A stretch of 64,000 bases of DNA from the NCBI RefSeq assembly GCF_029168315.1, contig NZ_JARGYD010000011.1:1-64000 (forward strand), written 5' to 3'. A program made the position numbers and the translations under genes. Below the pieces are notes generated by a model that saw nothing but the letters and a program-made list of their open reading frames with translations, was not told the DNA's origin and ran no database searches. This DNA is from Psychromarinibacter halotolerans (GTDB lineage Bacteria > Pseudomonadota > Alphaproteobacteria > Rhodobacterales > Rhodobacteraceae). Positions 8,507 through 16,658 of this stretch are shown here, piece by piece; the stretch's first letter is position 1, and the number at the start of each line of letters is the position of its first letter.

Positions 8507-9654
8507 AGCCCCAGATCCTCCAGATCGATCCAGCGCCGTTCGCGCCAGCTTTGGTATCCGGCCTCGGCCAGCTGCACGCCCTTGGCGCCCTCGGCCAGCG
8601 TGTAGGCGAACGGCGCGTCCTCGACGACGTGGCGCAGGAACTGTTCCCACTGCACCTTGAAGCCGTTGTCGAACACGGTGTTGTCGGGCACTTCCTCCCA
8701 TCCGCCGAACAGGTCCAGCGGCTGCGGCTCGTCCGGGTTCCAGACGGGTTTCGGCGTGTTCACGCGGTGCTGCGAATAACACTTGTGCAGTCCCGCAACG
8801 GCAGAGCCGTGGGTGCCGTCGATCTGGAAGGTCACAAGGTCGTCGCGGCGCACGCGGGTGCACCAGCTTGAATTGATGTGGGCCACGATCCCGCCTTCCA
8901 GCATGAACGAGGCATAGGCCGCGTCATCCGCCGTGGCGGTGTATTCCTTGCCCTCTTCGTCCCAGCGGGTCGGGATATGCGTGGCGCCAAGGCAGCTGAC
9001 CGACTGGACCGGCGCGACCACGTTGTCGAGCACATAGCGCCAGTGGCACAGCATGTCGGAAATCATGCCTCCGCCGTCCTCGGAGCGGTAGTTCCACGAC
9101 GGGCGCTGCGCGGGCATGAAGTCGCCCTCGAACACCCAATAGCCGAACTCGCCCTTCACGCTGAGCATCCGGCCGAAGAAGCCGCTGTCGCGCAGGCGCT
9201 TCAGCTTCAGCAGACCCGGCAGGTCCAGCTTGTCGTGGACGATGCCGTTCTTGACGCCCTTCTCCTTGGCATAGCGCGCGATGTCGACCGCCTCGGCCAG
9301 CCCTTCGGACACCGGCTTTTCGCTGTAGACGTGCTTGCCCGCGTCGATCGCCTTCTTCAGAAGCTCGGGCCGCAGCTGGGTCGAGGCAGCGTCGAAGAAC
9401 AGCGTGTCGTCCGGGTTGGCCAGCGCCGCATCAAGATCGGTCGTCCAGCGTTCCACGTTATGCCGTTTCGCCAGCGCCTCGATCCGGTCGGCGTTGCGGC
9501 CGACGATGATCACGTCGGGCACAAGGTACGAGCCGTCCTTCAGCGCCAACCCGCCCTGATCGCGGATCGCAAGGACCGAGCGGATCAGGTGCTGGTTCAT
9601 TCCCATCCGCCCGGTCACACCGTGCATGATGATGCCGATCCGTTGTTGTCTCAT
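8503..9654 (-). CDS. Gfo/Idh/MocA-family NAD(P)-dependent oxidoreductase
   Basis: 383 residues. The N-terminal Rossmann motif is GVTGRMG (about 12-18), with dinucleotide-binding strands in PDVIIVGRNADRIEAL. The family signature EKPVSEGLAEAVD (about 118-130) carries the catalytic-type lysine. The C-terminal alpha/beta domain includes GGGMISDMLCHWRYVLDN, whose Asp and His are typical of sugar or inositol dehydrogenases. The enzyme probably oxidises a hydroxyl of a sugar, sugar acid or cyclitol. It lies 61 bases after tetR with AAAGGA upstream of the ATG and overlaps the DUF993 gene by four bases, so it seems to be part of the tctCBA-tetR transcript. Confidence 0.88.
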   Translation of the reverse strand: MRQQRIGIIMHGVTGRMGMNQHLIRSVLAIRDQGGLALKDGSYLVPDVIIVGRNADRIEALAKRHNVERWTTDLDAALANPDDTLFFDAASTQLRPELLKKAIDAGKHVYSEKPVSEGLAEAVDIARYAKEKGVKNGIVHDKLDLPGLLKLKRLRDSGFFGRMLSVKGEFGYWVFEGDFMPAQRPSWNYRSEDGGGMISDMLCHWRYVLDNVVAPVQSVSCLGATHIPTRWDEEGKEYTATADDAAYASFMLEGGIVAHINSSWCTRVRRDDLVTFQIDGTHGSAVAGLHKCYSQHRVNTPKPVWNPDEPQPLDLFGGWEEVPDNTVFDNGFKVQWEQFLRHVVEDAPFAYTLAEGAKGVQLAEAGYQSWRERRWIDLEDLGL

Positions 9655-9715
9655 AGTCGTCGGTCCTTTCGAAGATATGTCCGAGTGGTATGGCGCGCCT
9701 TGCCGCGCCGGGGTG

Positions 9716-10390
9716 TCATGACGCCGGAGGAGTCCGGCGCAGGTAACAGGTGAGCATGTCCGAGATCATCGCCGCGCGCTGGTCCAGCCAGTCGTCGTCG
9801 ATCGGCACCTTGAACACGGCGCGCAGCGTGTGCTTGTTCGAAACCGGGAAGTAGCAAAGCGACGCGATGGTGATGTACAGTTCGACCGGGTCGACATCGT
9901 CGCGGATCTCGCCCGCCGCCGCGCCGCGTTTCAGGAACTGGCGGATCGACTCGATCAGCGGCGACTGGATCTCTGCCACGTCCCCGATCTGCCGGATGGC
10001 GTCGCCGCCCAGCAGGTTCTCGGTGTTCAGCATCGACACGAACCACGGCTTCGAAACAAAGTGGCGCAGCGTGAAGCCGACCAGTTCGCGCACCGCTTCC
10101 TCGGGGCTCAGGTCCTCTAGCTTCAGTTTCCGCTCGCCCTGCCGGATCTGTACGTAGCTTTCGCGCAGCGCCGCCTTGTACAGCTCTTCCTTGTCGCCGA
10201 AGTAGCTGTAGATCATCGGCTTCGACACGCTGGCCTTCTCGGCGATGGTGTCGATCCGCGCGCCCGCGTGCCCGTGGGCGGCGAACTCGGCCAGCGCGGC
10301 CTTCAGGATGCGGCGTTTCGAGGCGGCGGCGTCGCGCTTGACGGGCTTCGCCGCGGATTTGGGTGCGGATTTCGGTGCGGTCTGGTTCAT
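9716..10390 (-). CDS. TetR-family transcriptional regulator
   Basis: 224 residues. The TetR helix-turn-helix is at about 25-70, with ILKAALAEFAAHG, IDTIAEKASVSKPMIYSYF and GDKEELY, the canonical recognition helix and tail. The C-terminal half is an all-helical ligand-binding domain. A Lys/Ala/Pro-rich N-terminal extension precedes the DNA-binding domain. The ATG at 10390 overlaps the tctA stop in an ATGA junction, so it is translated with the transporter. The likely target is the TACCTAC/GTAGGTA repeat at 13558-13573 immediately upstream of tctC, giving autoregulation of transporter and pathway genes. Confidence 0.93.
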   Translation of the reverse strand: MNQTAPKSAPKSAAKPVKRDAAASKRRILKAALAEFAAHGHAGARIDTIAEKASVSKPMIYSYFGDKEELYKAALRESYVQIRQGERKLKLEDLSPEEAVRELVGFTLRHFVSKPWFVSMLNTENLLGGDAIRQIGDVAEIQSPLIESIRQFLKRGAAAGEIRDDVDPVELYITIASLCYFPVSNKHTLRAVFKVPIDDDWLDQRAAMISDMLTCYLRRTPPAS

Positions 10391-11928
10391 GGCTTCCTGC
10401 CCTCCGGTGCTTCGGTCGGGCCGCGTTTCCTGCCGATCACCCCGCCAACGGCGCGCCGGGTGGCGGGCATCGACAGGATGATGCTGAGCACGATGATCAC
10501 CACAAACCCAAGCGAGATCGGGCGGGTGAAGAACGGCTCGAGCGACCCGTTCGAAAGGGTGAGCCCGCGCCGCAGCGATTTGTCCAGCAGATCGCCAAGG
10601 ATGATGCCCAGCACCAGCGGTGCCATCGGGTAATTCATCTGCCTCAGCACGAAGCCGATCAATCCGAAGGCGACCATGACCCAGATGTCGAAGACCCGCT
10701 GCGTCAGCGCGTAGGGGCCGATGACGCACAGGGTGAACACCACCGGCATCAGCAGTTCCCGCGGGATGCGCAGCACTAGGATGAACAGCCGGGTCAGCGA
10801 CAGCCCGTAGATCGCGATCGCAATGGTCGCGAGGATCAGCATCGCCGCGACCGAATAGATGAAGGTCGGCTGTTCCAGCATGATCATCGGCCCGGGACGG
10901 ACGCCGTGGATGAACAGCGCCGCGATCAGCACCGCCGCCGGGGCCGAACCGGGCACCGCCAGCGTCAGCGCCGGGATCAGCGCGCCCGGCACCACCGCCG
11001 AGTTGCCGGTTTCCGCCGCCGTCAGCCCCTCGTGCGAGCCCTTGCCGAACTGGTCCTTTTCCTTGCTGCTGCGCTTGGCGGCGGCATAGGACGCCCACGC
11101 CCCGATGTCCTCGCCCACGCCGGGAATGATCCCCACCAGCGTGCCGATGACGCCGGACCGCCCGATGGTGAACTTATAGCGCCACAGGTCCGACAGCCGG
11201 GGCAGGACACGGTCCTCTTTCAGCTCTTCGGTCGACAGCTCGGCCTTGCGCCGCCACATGACGGTCAGCACCTCGGCGAACCCGAAGGCGCCGACCATCG
11301 CCGGGATCAGGCCGATGCCGCCGTTCAACTGGTCGAAGCCCAAGTTGAACCGGACATGGGCATGGATGCCCTCGGACCCGATCATCGCGACCATCAGGCC
11401 CAGCAGACCGGCCATGTAGCCTTTCAGCGGGCTGACACCGCCCGTCAGCTGGCCCGAGATGACGATCCCGAACACGGCCAGCCAGAAGAACTCGAACGAT
11501 CCGAAATCCAGCGCGATGGCGGCCAGCGCCGGGGCCAGCAGCACCAAAAGCAGGATACCGACCATCGTGCCCATCGCCGACCCGGCGGTGGCCAGCGCCA
11601 TCGCGTAGCCCGCCTGCCCCCGCTGCGCCAGCGGGAAGCCGTCCAGCGAGGTCGCGGCCGAGGCCGGGGTGCCGGGGATGTTCAGCAGGATAGCGGACCG
11701 CGACCCGCCATAGATCGCCCCGACATACATGCAGATCAGCACAAGGATCGCGCTGTCGCGGTCCAGCGTGTAGGTCAGCGTGGTCAGCAGCGCGACGCCC
11801 ATCGTCGCGGTCAGGCCCGGAAGACTGCCGACAAGGATGCCCAGCAGCGTGGCCCAGGCGACGTGGAAAAGGCCCATCGGGGTCAGGAACTGCCCCAGCC
11901 CGTGCATGAGAGCGGCCAAAGCGTCCAT
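10387..11928 (-). CDS. tctA: TTT transporter large permease (TctA)
   Basis: 513 residues with roughly twelve membrane segments. Family hallmarks are the first-half block ILLNIPGTPASAATSLDGFP, with the conserved glycine/proline pattern, and the second-half FGKGSHEGLTAAETGNSAV and VPGALIPALTLAVPGSAPAAV blocks. This is the inner-membrane transport subunit of a tripartite tricarboxylate transporter, which works with TctB and the periplasmic TctC and is driven by an ion gradient. The start codon overlaps the tctB stop (TGATG), and its stop overlaps tetR, so all are coupled. Substrates of TTT systems range from citrate to terephthalate; none is predicted here. Confidence 0.95.
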   Translation of the reverse strand: MDALAALMHGLGQFLTPMGLFHVAWATLLGILVGSLPGLTATMGVALLTTLTYTLDRDSAILVLICMYVGAIYGGSRSAILLNIPGTPASAATSLDGFPLAQRGQAGYAMALATAGSAMGTMVGILLLVLLAPALAAIALDFGSFEFFWLAVFGIVISGQLTGGVSPLKGYMAGLLGLMVAMIGSEGIHAHVRFNLGFDQLNGGIGLIPAMVGAFGFAEVLTVMWRRKAELSTEELKEDRVLPRLSDLWRYKFTIGRSGVIGTLVGIIPGVGEDIGAWASYAAAKRSSKEKDQFGKGSHEGLTAAETGNSAVVPGALIPALTLAVPGSAPAAVLIAALFIHGVRPGPMIMLEQPTFIYSVAAMLILATIAIAIYGLSLTRLFILVLRIPRELLMPVVFTLCVIGPYALTQRVFDIWVMVAFGLIGFVLRQMNYPMAPLVLGIILGDLLDKSLRRGLTLSNGSLEPFFTRPISLGFVVIIVLSIILSMPATRRAVGGVIGRKRGPTEAPEGRKP

Positions 11929-12425
11929 CAGGGCAGCCTCACCAGGAAACCATAGCGGAACAGCGCGGCGACGCCCACGCCCACGGCGACGGCGTAGATG
12001 GCGATCAGGATCAGCCGCTTCGCGTTACGGCCCTGCCCGTCCTCTGCCTGCCATGCGTACCAGCCCGAGAACACCATGACGTAGATCGCGGCGGCGGCGG
12101 CGAACGGCAGCGTGCCGACCAGCAGCAGAGCGAAGATACAGCTCCATGCGGCGGCGAAGCCGAAGTCGTGCCAGTTGCCCTGCGCGCCCCCCTCGTCCGG
12201 GGTGCCGTCAGGCGCGGACAGGCCGCGCGTGGACAGCGCCAGCAAGGTGGCGCACAGCATCATAGCGGCGCCAAGGATCATCGGGACAAGGCCGGGAATG
12301 CTGGCCGGATGGATCTGCCGGATCTCGAGCCGGTCCATCACGAAGCCCCCCCAGGTCATGGCCGCGCCCAGCGCGAAGAGAGTGGCCGCAGTGATGCGGT
12401 CAGCGGCGGGTGTGTCGAAACGCAT
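11928..12425 (-). CDS. tctB: TTT transporter small membrane subunit (TctB)
   Basis: 165 residues with four hydrophobic helices, starting MRFDTPAADRITAATLFALG. The PASIPGLVPMILGAAMML segment near residue 40 is the most recognisable TctB motif. The ATG at 12425 is chosen over an in-frame upstream start because AGAAGG precedes it and the upstream extension is low-complexity. It overlaps tctA by one base. It is 88 bases after tctC, with a strong hairpin between them. Confidence 0.88.
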   Translation of the reverse strand: MRFDTPAADRITAATLFALGAAMTWGGFVMDRLEIRQIHPASIPGLVPMILGAAMMLCATLLALSTRGLSAPDGTPDEGGAQGNWHDFGFAAAWSCIFALLLVGTLPFAAAAAIYVMVFSGWYAWQAEDGQGRNAKRLILIAIYAVAVGVGVAALFRYGFLVRLP

Positions 12426-12479
12426 GGTATTGCCTTCTGGAAACGCCGGCCGGGACGGGTTTGCCCCGGGCCGGGTGTC

Positions 12480-12501
12480 CGCGCGCGGCGCACCGCGCGC
12501 G
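12480..12501 (-). promoter_or_regulatory. intercistronic hairpin after tctC
   Basis: A perfect 9-bp stem CGCGCGCGG/CCGCGCGCG with a 4-base loop lies just after the tctC stop. There is no U-tract. It parallels the hairpins after dctP and the other binding-protein genes of this window and probably raises binding-protein mRNA relative to the membrane genes. Confidence 0.6.
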
Positions 12502-12513
12502 AAGAAGATGTGC

Positions 12514-13539
12514 TTATTCGCCGGCCGGGCAGTCGATGCCGATCTCGGACGGATCGACAACGGCCTCGCCGCGGGTGACGCGGGCGCAGGCCTCGGCCAC
12601 GACGACCGGCATCGCGCGGTCCATCGCTTCTTCGCCGAAGCTGGGGGCGAAGACGGCCCCGCGCTCGGTGGCGTAAGACATCAGCGTTTCCGAGTTCATC
12701 ACCTGCTCGGCCCAGATCTTGTCGACCGTGTCGTAGACCTCTTGCGGGGCCCCGACAGGGATGAACACACCGAAGTAGTCCGGCGCGACATGCATGTCGC
12801 TCAGCCAGTTGGTGATCGGCGGGATCGGGTCCAGCCCTTCGATGATCAGCTCGCCGTCGGACAGAACCGCCAGCGGACGGATCTTGCCGGCGCGGATCAT
12901 CTCGGTCTGTTCCACGGCAAGCTGCGTGGTGACCATCGTCTCGCCCGCCGCGGTGGCCAGAACTGCGGGGTTGCCGCCGTCGTAGGTCACCATGCGGGCC
13001 TTGACATCGTCGCCCGCCGCCTCGTTGATCGCCGCCAGCGCCATGCCGCCGGACGAGTTCACGCCAGCGGTGCCGACGGTGACCGAGTCGTCCGCCTTCA
13101 TCGCTTCCAGCAGTTCACCGAAGTCTTGATACGGCGCGTCCGCGTTGACCGAGATCACCGGCACGTTCGCGACGTGCAGGTAGATATGGTAATCCTCGAT
13201 CGAGGTGTCCTCGACCAGCCCCGTCACCGCGTAGGTGGCGTTGTTGGCGATGGCGTTCGCGGTCCAGGTATAGCCGTCGCGCGGTGCGTCCAGAGCGGCC
13301 TTGGTCCCGATGGACCCAGAGGCCCCGGGCTGGTTGACCACGACGACCGGCGTGCCGAGTGCCTCCTCCAGGATCGGCGCGACGACCCGCGTGACCTGGT
13401 CGGTCGAGCCGCCAGCGGACCACGGAACGATGATGTTGATGGGCTTGTCGGGCTGCCATTGCGCCATCGCGGGCCCCGCTACGGCACATACGGCCATAGC
13501 GGCGGCCCCGGCGCAGCGCGCCAGAGTCTTGGTAAGCAT
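12514..13539 (-). CDS. tctC: TTT transporter periplasmic binding protein (TctC/Bug family)
   Basis: 341 residues with a signal peptide ending near PAMAQW (about residue 26), then KPINIIVPWSAGGSTDQVTR, the universal Bug/TctC start that forms the first carboxylate-binding loop. The later GTAGVNSSGGMALAAI segment is the second ligand loop. Length is normal for the family. GGGAGGAGAATC precedes the ATG, and the TetR-type operator is immediately upstream, so this is the first gene of the operon. It binds a carboxylated ligand in the periplasm; the identity is unknown, but the downstream dehydrogenase and isomerase suggest a sugar acid. Confidence 0.95.
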   Translation of the reverse strand: MLTKTLARCAGAAAMAVCAVAGPAMAQWQPDKPINIIVPWSAGGSTDQVTRVVAPILEEALGTPVVVVNQPGASGSIGTKAALDAPRDGYTWTANAIANNATYAVTGLVEDTSIEDYHIYLHVANVPVISVNADAPYQDFGELLEAMKADDSVTVGTAGVNSSGGMALAAINEAAGDDVKARMVTYDGGNPAVLATAAGETMVTTQLAVEQTEMIRAGKIRPLAVLSDGELIIEGLDPIPPITNWLSDMHVAPDYFGVFIPVGAPQEVYDTVDKIWAEQVMNSETLMSYATERGAVFAPSFGEEAMDRAMPVVVAEACARVTRGEAVVDPSEIGIDCPAGE

Positions 13540-13557
13540 GATTCTCCTCCCATATGC

Positions 13558-13573
13558 TACCTACTGGTAGGTA
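13558..13573. promoter_or_regulatory. TetR-type operator upstream of tctC
   Basis: TACCTAC-TG-GTAGGTA is a perfect inverted repeat with 7-bp arms and a 2-base centre, the usual size and spacing of a TetR-family operator. It ends 18 bases before the tctC ATG, just upstream of its ribosome-binding site, so bound repressor would block the promoter or early transcription of the tctCBA-tetR operon. The only TetR gene in the window lies in this operon. Confidence 0.7.
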
Positions 13574-13868
13574 ACTAAATCTTAAGAAATCCGTCAACGG
13601 TTTCTCGGCGCATCGGAAGGATGCCGCCTTTCCGCGCCGCTCGGGCCACCGTTAAAGGCAGGTCGAACAACCTGCGCCTTGCACATCCCATCTGCTTCGG
13701 CTCCTGCGATTTGTTTCCGTTTTGCAGATCGCACAGCGCGCACCCGGGCTTTAGAAATAAAGCGTTATAGGCGGCGCCATCCCTCCCCCCAGCAATCCCA
13801 GTCACGCGGTGGATTGCACTCGGTTTCGCGCCGGACAATGCATCAGCACCACCACATGAAACATCCAT
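13574..13868. other. divergent intergenic region
   Basis: This stretch separates the tctC operon (minus) from the taurine-type ABC operon (plus). A reverse-strand frame of 111 codons exists here (13575-13910), but it has no ribosome-binding site, no recognisable domain and would cover both promoter regions, so I do not call it a gene. A half-copy AATGCATCAG of the palindrome described at 13875 occurs near 13837-13846. Confidence 0.4.
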
Positions 13869-13897
13869 TTGCCAAACTGATGCATCAGTTGTAGCGT
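13869..13897 (+). promoter_or_regulatory. promoter with embedded 16-bp palindrome operator
   Basis: AACTGATGCATCAGTT (13875-13890) is a perfect palindrome. It exactly fills the 17-base spacer between a TTGCCA (-35-like, 13869-13874) and TAGCGT (weak -10-like, 13892-13897). An operator in this place would repress the ABC operon starting at 13994. The natural candidate regulator is the FCD/GntR protein encoded at 16659 in the same operon. Confidence 0.5.
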
Positions 13898-13993
13898 CAA
13901 GGTTGTCCACCCCCGGTCACCCTGCCGCACACGATGCGCAGGAACCGCTGCGGCGGCACGAACAGCCAATCAGGCGAAAGAGGAGTTTCGCGT

Positions 13994-15013
13994 ATGACTG
14001 CACCTACCCGACGTCACCTTCTGGGAACCGCAGTCGCGGCAACCCTGACCGCTTCTTTCGCCCTGCCCGGACAGGCGCAGGATTTGCCGCAAATCGAGTT
14101 TCTGTATTCGCCCTTCGCGGATTACGCGCCCTTCTTCGTGGCCGAGGAACTGGGCTACTTCGACGACTTCGGCGTCGATGTGCAGCTTGCCCCCAAGGCC
14201 AACACCGCCGAGACGATCCAGCTTCTGGCCTCGGGCAACATCGAGGCCGGCGCCGCGACCTGGGGCGCCAGCCTGTTCAACGCGCTGGACCGGGGTGCAA
14301 CCGTCGCGATCATCGCCACGATGGCCCGCATCCCCGATACCGTACCCTCTCCGTCGCCGTTCATGGTGTCGCAGCAGGCCTGGGACGAAGGCATTCAAAG
14401 CGTCGAGGATCTGAGGGGCAAGCGCGTCGGCATCCCCGGGCCCGGCGGGTTCGGCATCTATTCGGTCGCCAAGGCGCTTGAAACTGGCGGCCTTACCCTG
14501 GACGACATCGAGGCGGTCTACCTGCCGCCCCCCGCGACTGCTGCGGCCTTCGCCAACGGCGCGCTCGAAGCAGGATGGAGCATCGAGCCCTTCGCCAAGC
14601 AGCTTGAGAACGAGGGACTGGGCAAGCGACTGGTCGAGGACCACATTTTCGGCACGGAACTGGGGTTCATCGCCTTCAACCAGGACTACGTGGCCGAGAA
14701 CGAGGATACCGTCGTCGCCTTCATGGCCGGCTACATCAAGGCGGCGCGCCTTCTGGACAACGGCGGATGGGACGATGACGAAGTCGTTGCCATCGTTGCC
14801 GAGTACACCGGAACCGACCCCGACTTCCTGCGCGGCATTCCCTATACCGTTCGCTCCGAGGACGGCGGCATCGACATGGCGTCGGTGCGCGAGCAGGAAG
14901 AGTTCTTCCGCGCCGAGGGTGACCTTAGCTACGAGGGCGAGGCGGACATCGAGGCGGTCTATCGCACCGACCTGCTGGAACGCGCCAACGCGCAGGTCGC
15001 AGAAAACCCCTGA
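13994..15013 (+). CDS. ABC transporter periplasmic binding protein (NMT1/SsuA/TauA-like)
   Basis: 339 residues. The N-terminus carries a Tat-like TRRHLLG followed by a hydrophobic core and cleavage near GQAQ (about 29). The mature start has IEFLYSPFADYAPFFVAEELGYFDDFGVDV split across the usual NMT1/SsuA motif: ligand strand, then AEELGYFDDFG. GNIEAGAATWGA and GKRVGIPGPGGFG are the following family blocks. AGAGGAG lies upstream of the ATG at 13994. It is the capture subunit of an importer for an aliphatic sulfonate-, nitrate- or pyrimidine-like compound; the substrate cannot be read from sequence. The stop overlaps the ATPase start by one base. Confidence 0.9.
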   Translation: MTAPTRRHLLGTAVAATLTASFALPGQAQDLPQIEFLYSPFADYAPFFVAEELGYFDDFGVDVQLAPKANTAETIQLLASGNIEAGAATWGASLFNALDRGATVAIIATMARIPDTVPSPSPFMVSQQAWDEGIQSVEDLRGKRVGIPGPGGFGIYSVAKALETGGLTLDDIEAVYLPPPATAAAFANGALEAGWSIEPFAKQLENEGLGKRLVEDHIFGTELGFIAFNQDYVAENEDTVVAFMAGYIKAARLLDNGGWDDDEVVAIVAEYTGTDPDFLRGIPYTVRSEDGGIDMASVREQEEFFRAEGDLSYEGEADIEAVYRTDLLERANAQVAENP

Positions 15014-15819
15014 TGGCTGCGAAGCTTGAAATGGTACGTCCGGCCCCCGCTGACAGCGCGGGGCCGGCCATCGAAGTCGACCGGCTTACCAAGGCGTTCT
15101 ACGACGCCGAGGGGGACCGGACGACCGTGGCGGTTTCCGACTTCAGCTTTTCGGTCCCGCGAGGCGAATTCGTCTGCATCGTCGGCCCCAGCGGCTGCGG
15201 CAAGACCACTGTTCTGCGCATCATGGCCGACCTCGAGTCGAAACTCAGCGGAACCGTCGATCTGCATAGCGACAGGCCGCCGGCGATGGTCTTTCAGGAA
15301 GCCTCGGTGCTGCCGTGGCTTACGGTGTCCGAGAACATCGCCCTGCCGCTGAGCCTGAAGGGCGTGAAACGGTCGAAGATCGACGCCCGCGTCAGTGAGT
15401 TGCTGGCATTGACCGGCCTGACGGATTTCGCCCGCGCCCGACCGCAGCAACTGTCAGGCGGGATGAAACAGCGGGTCTCGGTGGCGCGCGCTTTGGCCGA
15501 CGACCGCGAGATTTTGCTGATGGACGAACCCTTCGGCGCGCTCGACGAACAGACCCGGCTGGTGCTGCAGCAGGAATTGCTGCGCATCTGGGAAGCCACC
15601 CGCAAGACCGTCGTCTTCATCACCCACAGCGTCGACGAGGCGCTGACCCTCGCCGACCGGGTGCTGGTGATGTCGCCGCGCCCCGGCACGCTTGTGGCCG
15701 ATCTCGACGTGCCGTTCGAACGGCCGCGCGACGTGGTCGAGATGCGCCGCGACAAGCGGTTCTGGGACCTGACTTACGAGGTCTGGAACCTTCTGGCCGA
15801 CAAACCTGCAGGAGCCTGA
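15013..15819 (+). CDS. ABC transporter ATPase (TauB/SsuB/NrtD-like)
   Basis: 268 residues with Walker A GPSGCGKTT (about 54-62), Q-loop in VFQEASVLPW, signature LSGGMKQRVSVARAL, Walker B ILLMDEPFGALD and the switch histidine in FITHSVDEA. The tail PRPGTLVADLDVPFERPR is characteristic of the taurine/nitrate subfamily. It energises import with the neighbouring permease. The ATG overlaps the binding-protein stop (TGATG), and the permease starts one base after the stop, so the three subunits are translationally coupled. Confidence 0.95.
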   Translation: MAAKLEMVRPAPADSAGPAIEVDRLTKAFYDAEGDRTTVAVSDFSFSVPRGEFVCIVGPSGCGKTTVLRIMADLESKLSGTVDLHSDRPPAMVFQEASVLPWLTVSENIALPLSLKGVKRSKIDARVSELLALTGLTDFARARPQQLSGGMKQRVSVARALADDREILLMDEPFGALDEQTRLVLQQELLRIWEATRKTVVFITHSVDEALTLADRVLVMSPRPGTLVADLDVPFERPRDVVEMRRDKRFWDLTYEVWNLLADKPAGA

Positions 15820-15820
15820 C

Positions 15821-16636
15821 ATGAGCGCGACGGCAAGGTCCCTTACCGAAGACGAACTGCGCCGCCTCAAGGCGCCCGCACGGCGCGAGCGGATTTACCG
15901 CTTCGCGTCCTACTTCAGTCCGCTGCTTCTTTTGCTGCTGTGGGAACTGTCCAGCAGGACAAACATGATCGACCAACGGTTCTTCCCCGCGCCCAGCGCG
16001 ATCGCGGGTACCGCGTGGGAGATGATCGTCAGCCTAGAGCTTTTCCAGCACATCGGCGCGACGCTGCGCCGGGTCGGCATAGGATACGCAATGGGCGCCA
16101 TTCCGGGTGTGCTGCTTGGCCTGCTGCTGGGCCTGTCCCGCCCGGTCCGTCGCCTCTTGGGTCCGATCTTCGCAGCCCTCTACCCGGTGCCCAAGATCGC
16201 CATCCTGCCGCTGATCCTGCTGATCTTCGGTGTGGGTGATGCGTCCAAATTCGTGCTGATCGCCATCGGCGTCTTTTTCCTGATGTTCTACAACACGATG
16301 GGCGGCGTGATGCAGACGCCGCAGATCTACATGGACGTCGCGAAGAACGCGGGTGCGACCCCGTTCCAGACCTTCCGCCGCATCGCCTTTCCCGCCGCGC
16401 TGCCCAGCATCTTCACCGGGCTGAAGCTGGCCGCCGGGTCGTCCTACATCATCATCGCCGCAGCCGAGTTCCTTGGCGCGCGCAGCGGTGTGGGCTTCTT
16501 CATCTGGGCGTCGTGGCAGACCTTCGCGGTCTCGCGCATGTTTGTGGGCATCGTCGTGATCTCTGTCATGGGCTATCTCACGATCATGGCGATCGAGGCA
16601 CTGGAACGCCGCTTCGTGCCTTGGGCCAAGCACTGA
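15821..16636 (+). CDS. ABC transporter permease (TauC/SsuC-like)
   Basis: 271 residues, about six membrane segments, with the BPD-type EAA loop visible as YMDVAKNAGATPFQTFRRIAFPAALPSI split around residues 167-190. The N-terminal ELSSRTNMIDQRFFPAPSAI is the usual SsuC/TauC lead-in. The protein forms the homodimeric membrane channel. It follows the ATPase with a one-base gap and precedes an FCD regulator by 22 bases. Confidence 0.93.
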   Translation: MSATARSLTEDELRRLKAPARRERIYRFASYFSPLLLLLLWELSSRTNMIDQRFFPAPSAIAGTAWEMIVSLELFQHIGATLRRVGIGYAMGAIPGVLLGLLLGLSRPVRRLLGPIFAALYPVPKIAILPLILLIFGVGDASKFVLIAIGVFFLMFYNTMGGVMQTPQIYMDVAKNAGATPFQTFRRIAFPAALPSIFTGLKLAAGSSYIIIAAAEFLGARSGVGFFIWASWQTFAVSRMFVGIVVISVMGYLTIMAIEALERRFVPWAKH

Positions 16637-16658
16637 ACCGACGCGAGGATCCGAAGGC

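Noticed and set aside
13575..13910. 111-codon reverse-strand frame in a divergent promoter gap
   Set aside because: No ribosome-binding site, no domain, and it would overlap the palindrome operator and the promoter region.
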